Positions 7,369 to 13,036 of a stretch of DNA of 13,036 nucleotides are shown here, piece after piece. The notes beneath the pieces are model-generated. The model ran no database searches. It was given only the letters and a program-made list of their open reading frames with translations, and was not told the DNA's origin. Every line of letters starts with the position of its first letter. Within the stretch, counting starts at the first letter, position 1. Both the position numbers and the translations under genes were made by a program. Location of the stretch: positions 1 through 13,036 of the forward strand of contig NZCH01000098.1 of the NCBI GenBank assembly GCA_002688155.1, written 5' to 3'. The DNA comes from Phycisphaerae bacterium. GTDB taxonomy: Bacteria > Planctomycetota > Phycisphaerae > Phycisphaerales > Phycisphaeraceae.

Positions 7369-8457
7369 ATGGCCTACGAACGCGACAATATCCGTGCACT
7401 TGAGCCGTACACGTCCGGCGAGCAGCCGGATGATGCAAGTGTGATCAAACTCAACACGAATGAGAACCCGTATCCGCCAAGTCCGGCGGTGCTCGACGTG
7501 ATCGTGACGGTGACCGGCGAGCAGCTTCGGCGGTACCCGTCGCCTGCAGCGGCGTCGTTTCGAGAAACCGCCGCCCGCGTCCACAGCCTGTCGGCTGACA
7601 ATGTCATTGCGACCAACGGCGGCGATGAACTGCTACGGCTCGCTATCACCTGTTTTTGCGAACCATCGAGACAGGGCGGCGGCATTGGAATCACCGAACC
7701 GACGTATTCACTTTACAAGGTCCTCGCTGCGATTCACGACACGCCCGTGACACGCGTCGCGCTGGCGGACGATTTCTCACTTCCTGACGATCTGGCAGCG
7801 CAGTGGAACACTGCGGGCTGCCGGCTGGGCCTTGTGGTGAACCCCCACGCACCGTCGGGTGCGCTGCGAAGCGTTGAACAACTCGAACGAATCGCGCGCG
7901 TGTTTGACGGCGTGTTGCTGGTTGACGAGGCGTACGTCGACTTCGCGGCGCATGACGCCCTGCCGTTATTGGACGCAGTCGTGGATTTGGACAACGTGAT
8001 CCTCCTGAGGACCCTGAGTAAGGGGTACTCGCTGGCGGGCCTGCGAATGGGCTACGGGCTTGCGCACGCGGCCCTGATCACGACCATGGACAAGGCGCGG
8101 GACAGCTACAACACCGACGTGGTCGCCCAGGCGGCCGCGACAGCGGCTCTGTGTCATCGTGATGAGGCGGAAAATACCTGGTCGGTGGTGATCGATGAGC
8201 GCGACCGCCTGACCCGCGCGTTTTCGGACCTGCTTTTTGATGTGTGGCCAAGCCAATCGAATTTTCTGCTCGTACGTCCGCCCAGCGGTTCTGCGGCAGG
8301 TCTTTATCAGTCGCTCAAGACATGTGGCATACTCGTGCGATACTTTGATCAGCCGGGCCTTGAGGACAAACTCCGCGTCACCGTCGGAACGGCGGACCAG
8401 AACGACGCCCTGCTTGCCGCCATCCAGAGGATCCCTGGAGATTCATCACGTGCCTGA
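7369..8457 (+). CDS. hisC: Histidinol-phosphate aminotransferase
   Basis: HisC is a class I/II PLP aminotransferase that converts imidazole acetol phosphate and glutamate to L-histidinol phosphate in histidine synthesis. From ATG 7369 the protein has 362 residues, the usual length, and starts with the family-typical MAYERDNIRALEPYTSGEQP. Motifs: KLNTNENPYPPSP (27-39), TNGGDELLRLAI (82-93), the NPHAPSG loop (158-164; more often NPNNPTG), LLVDEAYVDF (183-192), TLSKGYSLAGLRMGYG (215-230) with Schiff-base lysine K218, and SNFLLVRPP near the C-terminus. The start is not certain. The frame stays open to 7195, and a TTG at 7324, 11 bases after a GGAG (7309-7312), would add 15 residues; ATG 7369 has no Shine-Dalgarno but matches the family N-terminus better. 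hisB overlaps its end by 8 bases, supporting its assignment to histidine synthesis over other aminotransferases. Confidence 0.95.
   Translation: MAYERDNIRALEPYTSGEQPDDASVIKLNTNENPYPPSPAVLDVIVTVTGEQLRRYPSPAAASFRETAARVHSLSADNVIATNGGDELLRLAITCFCEPSRQGGGIGITEPTYSLYKVLAAIHDTPVTRVALADDFSLPDDLAAQWNTAGCRLGLVVNPHAPSGALRSVEQLERIARVFDGVLLVDEAYVDFAAHDALPLLDAVVDLDNVILLRTLSKGYSLAGLRMGYGLAHAALITTMDKARDSYNTDVVAQAAATAALCHRDEAENTWSVVIDERDRLTRAFSDLLFDVWPSQSNFLLVRPPSGSAAGLYQSLKTCGILVRYFDQPGLEDKLRVTVGTADQNDALLAAIQRIPGDSSRA
8437..8440 (+). promoter_or_regulatory. Shine-Dalgarno site of hisB inside the hisC coding end
   Basis: GGAG at 8437-8440, within the last codons of hisC, lies 9 bases before the GTG at 8450. 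It decides the hisB start in a frame that would otherwise stay open upstream. Confidence 0.6.
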
Positions 8458-9046
8458 CAGAACCGCATCCATTCAGCGCAAGACCAACGAGACGGACATT
8501 CGTCTGGCGCTCAACCTCGACGGCGGCGAGTATCGCAATCAGACCGGCGTTGGGTTTTTCGATCACATGCTCGACCATCTCGCGCGTCACGGCGGACTCG
8601 GGTTGACGGTCGCCGCCAAGGGCGACACGCACGTCGATGACCACCACACCGTCGAGGACGTCGGCATCGCGCTTGGCCAGGCGCTGGGCGAGGCGCTGGG
8701 CACCAAGAAAGGCATCGAACGGTTTGGTTTTGCGTCCGTGCCCATGGACGACGCCCTGGCGCGTGTGAGTGTTGACCTGTCCGGCAGGGCGGCGCTCGCG
8801 TTCAACGTCGCAAACAGCGACTTTCAAGACCAGCCCGCGAAGATCGGCACGTTCGATTCGCAACTCGTGCACGAGTTCCTCGTCGCGCTGACGGCTAACG
8901 GCAAGTTCAACTGTCATGTTGAGGCGCCTTGTGGTGACAACCTGCACCACGTCGCCGAGGCGATCTTCAAGGCGCTGGGTCGGGCACTGCGCCAGGCGGT
9001 TCGCGTCACCGGCGATGAGGTGCCAAGCACCAAGGGCATGCTGTGA
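8450..9046 (+). CDS. hisB: Imidazoleglycerol-phosphate dehydratase
   Basis: HisB dehydrates imidazole glycerol phosphate to imidazole acetol phosphate, the substrate of HisC, in the cytosol using two manganese ions. Starting at GTG 8450 the protein has 198 residues, the normal length of the monofunctional enzyme; the phosphatase domain fused to it in E. coli is absent. Metal-binding and signature motifs are all present: GVGFFDHMLDHLARHG (33-48; H39, H43), VDDHHTVEDVGIALGQAL (62-79; H65, H66, E69), VHEFLVALT (140-148; H141, E142) and GDNLHHVAEAIFKALGRAL (162-180; H166, H167, E170). The C-terminus VPSTKGML is the family ending. The GTG start is set by an upstream GGAG and the homologous N-terminus (ASIQRKTNETDI). 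It overlaps hisC by 8 bases, implying translational coupling. No other his genes are in the window. Confidence 0.96.
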   Translation: MPDRTASIQRKTNETDIRLALNLDGGEYRNQTGVGFFDHMLDHLARHGGLGLTVAAKGDTHVDDHHTVEDVGIALGQALGEALGTKKGIERFGFASVPMDDALARVSVDLSGRAALAFNVANSDFQDQPAKIGTFDSQLVHEFLVALTANGKFNCHVEAPCGDNLHHVAEAIFKALGRALRQAVRVTGDEVPSTKGML

Positions 9047-9091
9047 ATTCCTGTGCATCGCGGTAGCACCGCAACTGCACCGGGCATAACG

Positions 9092-9751
9092 CTACGCCTC
9101 TTGAATGTCCCAGCGATCACCCAGATGCGACCGCACCGTCGTCAGGTCGTTGACGCGATTGAAATTGATGAACACCGCGCAATCGCGTGGCCAGCCCAGA
9201 GGCAATGTCCTGACGCCGCGCCAACGCGCCATCGTCAGTGGCGCACGGACACCAGCGCGCATCGCCCGGCGAATCAGATCGAACGCATTGACTCCGCAGC
9301 AGGCGCACGGAAACGGTTCGACCACGCCACATCGCGGGCCACCGGCCCAACGACCCATCGCAATCGGTGATCGGTCCGTGCGTTCGGCCGCACGAATTAA
9401 CTGACGCAGATAGGCCGGGTCGACGAGCGGCATGTCCGCGGGCACGAATGCAACGGTGTCATGTGGACCGGCATGCGCTAAGACAGCCGCCATACCAGCC
9501 AGCGGACCGATGTCCCGCCGCTCGTCAACGATGCGGCGACGGTATGCCAGATAGCCCGGCGGCGCCGGGTTCGTCGGCGACACGCTCAGCCAACGTCGCG
9601 AGCAGCCCAGCGCCGAACCCAGCCGAGATGCCTGGTGCGTCAAAAGCCAGTGGCGCTGTCCCGTTTCGTGCTCCACAAATTGCACGCGCAGCTTCGACGA
9701 TCCAAATCGCCTGCTGCGACCGCCAGCAAGTATGCACAGCGTCACGGTCAC
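9092..9751 (-). CDS. MobA-like NTP transferase (putative molybdenum cofactor guanylyltransferase)
   Basis: This is a nucleotidyltransferase-fold protein most like MobA, which joins GMP from GTP to molybdopterin. With the GTG start at 9751 it has 219 residues; MobA proteins are usually about 190-210. Visible motifs: CILAGGRSRRFGSSKL (6-21), the LAGGxSxRxGxxK nucleotide loop with K20; DERRDIGPLAGM (76-87); FVPADMPLVDP (102-112), where the aspartate should bind magnesium; and FINFNRVNDL (194-203), resembling the NINTxxDL near the MobA C-terminus. Three cysteines cluster in PFPCACCG (C149, C151, C152), which is not a feature I know from MobA. Its GTG start overlaps the HIT-gene stop as GTGA, so the two are probably coupled. 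The frame is open to an ATG at 9826 inside the HIT gene, but that Arg-rich extension has no family likeness. Without other molybdenum genes nearby, the substrate is a guess; MocA-like cytidylyltransferase or another NTP transferase is possible. Confidence 0.8.
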   Translation of the reverse strand: MTVTLCILAGGRSRRFGSSKLRVQFVEHETGQRHWLLTHQASRLGSALGCSRRWLSVSPTNPAPPGYLAYRRRIVDERRDIGPLAGMAAVLAHAGPHDTVAFVPADMPLVDPAYLRQLIRAAERTDRSPIAMGRWAGGPRCGVVEPFPCACCGVNAFDLIRRAMRAGVRAPLTMARWRGVRTLPLGWPRDCAVFINFNRVNDLTTVRSHLGDRWDIQEA

Positions 9752-10179
9752 GTCTGGTTCAACGTGTGAGTAATTTTGGCGGCAAGGTCTTTGCCGGCGT
9801 CGGCGTCGAGTTGGCCTGGTGTCCATTCGAAGCGTAATCGCCGGCCGTCAACGTTGGGGATAATGTGAAAGTGCACGTGCGGGACGACCTGCCCGGCTTC
9901 GGCGCCATTGTTCTGCAGCAGGTTCCAGGACAACGCCCCGGTGGCTGACATCACAGCGGCGCTCAATCGCGGCACGACAGCCAAACAAGCGCCCGACGCC
10001 GTGGCATCCAATTGATCAAACCGCTCCACATGCGCCTTGGGAATGATCAGGCAATGCCCGTGCGATATCGGACCGATGTCCAGGAACGACAGCACGTGGT
10101 TATCCTCGTACAATCTGTGGCAGGGCAACTCGCCCCGGATGATGCGGCAAAAGATGCAATCGTCGGTGGGTTCAGGCAT
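9748..10179 (-). CDS. HIT (histidine triad) family protein
   Basis: HIT proteins are small nucleotide hydrolases or transferases that act on nucleoside phosphoramidates and dinucleotides. From ATG 10179 the protein has 143 residues. DDCIFCRIIRGELPCHRLYE (6-25) is the usual N-terminus, with C8 and C11 of the zinc site found in Hint/Fhit-like members. FLDIGPISHGHCLIIPKAH (32-50) holds the conserved core strand and H50, and NLLQNNGAEAGQVVPHVHFH (86-105) ends in the HxHxHxx catalytic triad with H101, H103 and H105. The C-terminal tail is unremarkable. An ATG at 10203 would add eight residues (MAIFPDPS) and cannot be excluded; neither start has a clear Shine-Dalgarno. The frame is open further to 10332 without family likeness. 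The stop overlaps the start of the MobA-like gene. It is divergent from the Wzt-type ATPase gene. Confidence 0.93.
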   Translation of the reverse strand: MPEPTDDCIFCRIIRGELPCHRLYEDNHVLSFLDIGPISHGHCLIIPKAHVERFDQLDATASGACLAVVPRLSAAVMSATGALSWNLLQNNGAEAGQVVPHVHFHIIPNVDGRRLRFEWTPGQLDADAGKDLAAKITHTLNQT

Positions 10180-10353
10180 GGATGGGTCCGGGAATATGGC
10201 CATGGTACAGGTGTGCGGTCGACCCGCCAACCGCGTGAGCGTCAAGGCGACTCGCGGGGCGGTCGATACAACAGTCGGCACGACCCTGTTAATGCCGGGT
10301 TGATTTGGCCGCGCGTGGGACACCATCGCCAAGACTCGGTTGGGGTGCAGGTC

Positions 10354-10358
10354 AGGAG
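10354..10358 (+). promoter_or_regulatory. Probable Shine-Dalgarno site of the Wzt-type ATPase gene
   Basis: AGGAG lies 12 bases before the ATG at 10371. The spacing is slightly long, but no in-frame start lies closer to it and the protein begins normally at this ATG. Confidence 0.45.
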
Positions 10359-10370
10359 CGTCGCTGATTT

Positions 10371-11627
10371 ATGAGTGATTCGAGCATCATTGTCGACGGT
10401 GTGTCGAAGCAATATCGCATTGGCAGTAACACACCACACAGGGACGTGCGCCGAATGTTGACATGGCCGGTGCGCGCCGCGACGGCACTATTTCGTTCCA
10501 ACGGCCATTCGAACGACAGTGACGCCGCCGAGTCCAGCAATTACATCTGGGCGCTCAAGGATGTCAGCTTTGAAGTCAAACGTGGCGAAGTGCTCGGCAT
10601 AATCGGGCGAAACGGCGCCGGTAAGAGTACCATCCTGCGCATCCTCTCACGTGTGACCGACCCGACCCACGGCCAATGCGAGTTGTACGGACGTGTCGGC
10701 AGTTTGCTCGAGGTCGGCACCGGATTCCATCCGGAACTCACCGGCCGCGAGAACACGTACCAGAACGCCGCGATCCTCGGCATGCGCGCCGCCGAAGTTG
10801 ATCAACGGTTTGACGCAATCGTCGCATTTGCCGAGATTGGCAAGTTCATCGACACGCCGGTCAAGCGCTACTCGTCGGGTATGTACACGCGTCTCGCATT
10901 TGCCGTTGCCGCGCACTTGCAGCCGGAAATCCTCATCGTAGATGAGGTGCTGGCTGTCGGCGATGCGGGCTTTCAACGCAAGTGCATCCAGAAGATGGCG
11001 CAGGTCGCCGGCGGTGGACGAACCGTGCTGTTTGTCAGCCACAATATGGGCAGCATCACTGAACTTTGCGATCGCGTCATTCTCCTCAAAGACGGGCGGG
11101 TTGCGATGACCGGCGACCCCGACGACGTCATCAGGGCGTATTTGGAGGAGGGTTCCAATGAGGCCCGTGTGGTCCTGCGCGACCAGGTCCGTCCGACGTA
11201 CAACGATGGGTCCGTTCGGCTTACGTTCGCCGAAACACGCGACGACGATGGCAATCTCGCCCAGGCGTTCGCGCACGAAGACAACATCAACGTCCGAGTC
11301 GGCGTCACGGGCGATGCCGCGCGGGAGTTCAACGTCGCCGTCTCGCTCTTCAACGCGATGGGGCAACAACTCGTGAATTACTGCAACGCGGACATGAACA
11401 GTGTGATGACGTTGAACCAGAGCGAAACAGTCGTGGACCTCACATTCCGCAACATTTTCACGCATGGCGAGTACTACTTGACAATCGCATCGTTCGACGC
11501 GTTCCTGCGTCGTCAGGACCGCGCCGAAAACTGCTTGACGTTCCAGAGCGAAGGGATGCCGTTCGGCAAGAAGGGAAAGAACGCACCGGTCGTTCAACCG
11601 TCGCAGTGGTCGGTCGTTGATACATGA
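10371..11627 (+). CDS. ABC transporter ATP-binding protein, polysaccharide export type (Wzt-like)
   Basis: This is the ATPase of a surface-polysaccharide exporter (Wzt/TagH/KpsT branch), which energises passage of lipid-linked O-antigen or similar glycan across the inner membrane together with a Wzm-type permease. The protein has 418 residues. The ATPase domain (about 6-256) holds GIIGRNGAGKSTILRIL with Walker A at 79-87, the Q-loop region GRVGSLLEVGTGFHPELTGR (107-126), a hallmark of the polysaccharide-export branch, signature YSSGMYTRLAF (167-177), Walker B ILIVDEVLAVGD (187-198) and the H-loop histidine H224 in FVSHN. An insert of about 30 residues (30-60) separates the first strand from the Walker A segment, as is common in this branch. 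Residues about 263-418 form a beta-rich extension like the Wzt C-terminal domain that in O8/O9-type systems recognises the modified chain end. No permease gene is visible in the window. The sulfotransferase gene follows 247 bases downstream on the same strand. Confidence 0.93.
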   Translation: MSDSSIIVDGVSKQYRIGSNTPHRDVRRMLTWPVRAATALFRSNGHSNDSDAAESSNYIWALKDVSFEVKRGEVLGIIGRNGAGKSTILRILSRVTDPTHGQCELYGRVGSLLEVGTGFHPELTGRENTYQNAAILGMRAAEVDQRFDAIVAFAEIGKFIDTPVKRYSSGMYTRLAFAVAAHLQPEILIVDEVLAVGDAGFQRKCIQKMAQVAGGGRTVLFVSHNMGSITELCDRVILLKDGRVAMTGDPDDVIRAYLEEGSNEARVVLRDQVRPTYNDGSVRLTFAETRDDDGNLAQAFAHEDNINVRVGVTGDAAREFNVAVSLFNAMGQQLVNYCNADMNSVMTLNQSETVVDLTFRNIFTHGEYYLTIASFDAFLRRQDRAENCLTFQSEGMPFGKKGKNAPVVQPSQWSVVDT

Positions 11628-11861
11628 TCCGTACGCGTAACCAGTGAAACGAGCAATGATCGGGGCCACCACCAGCCCTTGTTTTTGCCACCTTTGAAAG
11701 AGAATATCGGCCAATGCTGAATCAGCAACCCCGGCGTCGGTCGAACTGCAGTGACGGAGCGCCGGGAATTGATCGTGATGCGATTATGCGGTGCCTGGCG
11801 CAGCGGTCTTGCTCACATCTGGTACATCCACCGCGACACGAACGCAACACGGGAACTATTT

Positions 11862-11866
11862 GGGAG
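11862..11866 (+). promoter_or_regulatory. Shine-Dalgarno site of the sulfotransferase gene
   Basis: GGGAG at 11862-11866 lies 8 bases before GTG 11875. It is the best ribosome binding site near this gene and supports a GTG start rather than the open ATG at 11791, which has none. Confidence 0.6.
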
Positions 11867-11874
11867 CATTTATT

Positions 11875-12699
11875 GTGATAACAACGCATGGCATCTTCCG
11901 GCGCTTGTTGGGGCGCCGCCGTGTTGACGACATCAATACGAACCTTGGGGCGCCGGTCATCATCGGCGGGACCGGCGGATCCGGCACGCGCATCTTCGCA
12001 CAAACATGTATCTCCGCTGGCTATTTCATGGGGACGAACCACAATGGCGCGCTGGATGCGTTGGACTTCGTCGACTTCAACGATCGCTGGGGCAACGCGT
12101 ATCTGAAGCGAGATGAGACACCGCTGAGCAATCGGAATCAGCGGCGCATGACACACGATTTCGAGCGGCGTATGAGGCGACATTTGGTCGGCATTGAACC
12201 GACACAAACCCGCTGGGGATGGAAGAACCCGAGATCGATGCTCGTGTTGCCGTTTCTCGCCCAGCAATTTTCTCAAATGCGTTTTATTCACGTTGTCCGA
12301 GACGGCCGTGATATGGCGTACTCTGGGAATCAGAGGCAGCTCCGCCTTCACGGCATTCAGGTCTACGTCGACCAGATGCAGGGACTCACTGAGTCCGAGC
12401 AGTCGATCGTGTCATGGTGCAGAACGAACCTTGACGTCGCGGCGTTCGGCCAGGACCACCTCGCGAGTCGCTACCTCCGCGTACGGTTTGAGGACATTTG
12501 TGACCGGCCGGCAGACACGATTGGCACGATCCTCGAGTTCATCGAAGCGCCTGGCGCTGATCCATCAGACTTGGTTGGGCAGGTGAAACGTCCGGACTCG
12601 ATCGGAAGATGGCAGGGCCATCCGGATGACGAAGTCCGACACCTCCACGAACTTGGCCGCGAAGCGCTCGAGGCATTTGGCTATCTCAATCCAACTTGA
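11875..12699 (+). CDS. Sulfotransferase family protein (PAPS-dependent)
   Basis: This enzyme probably moves a sulfuryl group from 3'-phosphoadenosine 5'-phosphosulfate to an acceptor hydroxyl or amine, most likely a carbohydrate given the preceding Wzt-type ATPase. From GTG 11875 it has 274 residues. VIIGGTGGSGTRIFAQT (28-44) is the 5'-phosphosulfate loop in the GGxGSGTR form seen in bacterial members. TRWGWKNPRSMLVLPFL (112-128) contains K117, likely near the acceptor or phosphosulfate. RFIHVVRDGRDMAYS (136-150) is the 3'-phosphate motif, with R142 and S150. YLRVRFEDICDRPADTIGTI matches the conserved mid-to-late segment, and EALEAFGYLNP the usual ending. No signal peptide or membrane helix is seen, so it is cytoplasmic. 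A 28-codon in-frame extension to the ATG at 11791 lacks family likeness. Its last 14 bases overlap the end of a glycosyltransferase remnant on the other strand. The acceptor cannot be read from sequence. Confidence 0.88.
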   Translation: MITTHGIFRRLLGRRRVDDINTNLGAPVIIGGTGGSGTRIFAQTCISAGYFMGTNHNGALDALDFVDFNDRWGNAYLKRDETPLSNRNQRRMTHDFERRMRRHLVGIEPTQTRWGWKNPRSMLVLPFLAQQFSQMRFIHVVRDGRDMAYSGNQRQLRLHGIQVYVDQMQGLTESEQSIVSWCRTNLDVAAFGQDHLASRYLRVRFEDICDRPADTIGTILEFIEAPGADPSDLVGQVKRPDSIGRWQGHPDDEVRHLHELGREALEAFGYLNPT

Positions 12700-13036
12700 T
12701 GCGTTTGTCGTCCGCCACGACGTCGTTAAGCATCACGGCAAAATCGTGCCCATAGCGTTCGAGTGTGAATCTCTCTCACGTGTAGCGCGCCGCGTTGGCG
12801 CCCTGTCCTGATCGTCGGCGCACCGCGCGGCGAACCCTCTTGCTGCTCAAACTCCTTGCCGCGCAACCCAGAGTCACGATGAGCATGGAGCCGGAAGGGA
12901 CCTGGCAACACGCGGTTGGCCTGCTGGACGATGATGCCCCGCACACCTGCACTGGATACAGGCGGCAGAAACTGCGCAGGACGTACCACGCCCGGCTTGA
13001 GCCGGACCGGCCGGTATTGGTGACCAAAGACCCGCG
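12686..13036 (-). pseudogene. Frame-disrupted C-terminal part of a group 1 (GT4-like) glycosyltransferase, running off the window
   Basis: No single reading frame spans this stretch, but minus-strand pieces in different frames line up with the C-terminal end of a group 1 glycosyltransferase. In order: VTNTG (13010-13024), resembling the segment before the nucleotide-sugar-binding EX7E region; GVRGIIVQQAN in another frame (about 12916-12948), resembling the GxxGxLVPPxD segment; a third frame with a weaker piece around 12880-12915; then GQGANAARYT (12779-12808). An in-frame TGA follows at 12776-12778, and then ERFTLERYGHDFAVML up to a natural TGA at 12686-12688. At least two frameshifts plus one stop are therefore needed. 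This is either a decayed gene or an assembly error near a contig end. The fragments are short, so family assignment rests mainly on the last 30 residues. It converges on and slightly overlaps the sulfotransferase gene. Confidence 0.5.

Noticed and set aside
9060..9072. Small hairpin GCGGT-agc-ACCGC between the convergent hisB and MobA-like genes
   Set aside because: A 5-bp stem with a 3-base loop and no T-tract is too weak to call a terminator.
10647..11714. 355-codon minus-strand open frame opposite the Wzt-type ATPase
   Set aside because: The Walker A, signature and Walker B motifs are on the plus strand; the opposite frame is a shadow.
11628..11874. Possible small gene or promoter between the Wzt-type ATPase and sulfotransferase genes
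   Set aside because: No short frame with a ribosome binding site and plausible protein, and no good -35/-10 pair was seen in these 247 bases. Only the Shine-Dalgarno next to the GTG is supported.
11722..12351. 209-codon minus-strand open frame opposite the sulfotransferase
   Set aside because: The PAPS-binding motifs are on the plus strand and the minus frame resembles nothing known.
12726..13027. Two minus-strand open frames of 87 and 83 codons as intact small genes
   Set aside because: They contain pieces of the same disrupted glycosyltransferase in different frames and are better read as one broken gene.
1..13036. CRISPR arrays, tRNA or rRNA genes, insertion sequences, attachment sites
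   Set aside because: No regularly spaced repeats, cloverleaf-like sequence, transposase or integrase frame, or terminal inverted repeats were seen on reading both strands.

Overview
This window is high-GC bacterial chromosome (about 60% G+C by eye) with densely packed genes on both strands. It contains no RNA gene, CRISPR array, insertion sequence or phage gene that I can recognise. Several traits suggest a Planctomycetota-like or related environmental bacterium: a GYF_2-RDD membrane protein, a secreted alpha-helical-repeat protein, an unusual YchF P-loop, and an order of housekeeping genes unlike Proteobacteria or Firmicutes. The lineage is an inference; no marker here is decisive.

Layout from left to right. 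(1) Positions 1-2254, minus strand: threonine catabolism, with tdh upstream of a left-truncated kbl, converting L-threonine to glycine plus acetyl-CoA. (2) 2376-3455, plus: the ribosome-associated ATPase YchF, divergent from tdh across a 121-bp gap. (3) 3487-7183, minus: a GYF_2-RDD membrane protein, a DegT/DnrJ/EryC1/StrS sugar aminotransferase, and a 503-residue exported helical-repeat protein of unknown function. (4) 7369-9046, plus: hisC and hisB, overlapping by 8 bases, for two steps of histidine synthesis. (5) 9092-10179, minus: a HIT-family protein followed by a MobA-like nucleotidyltransferase, coupled through a GTGA overlap. (6) 10371-12699, plus: a Wzt-type polysaccharide-export ATPase with a C-terminal extension, then a PAPS-dependent sulfotransferase. 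(7) 12686-13036, minus: the frame-disrupted C-terminal end of a group 1 glycosyltransferase running off the right edge.

Most of the window is ordinary metabolism. The right end (Wzt ATPase, sulfotransferase, glycosyltransferase remnant), perhaps together with the sugar aminotransferase at 4.3-5.5 kb, suggests that the cell makes and exports a surface glycan that may be sulfated. I found no convincing new defence or mobile system. The points most worth a second look are the disrupted glycosyltransferase, the wzt-sulfotransferase pair without a visible permease, the MobA-like protein without molybdenum genes, and the YchF P-loop variant.
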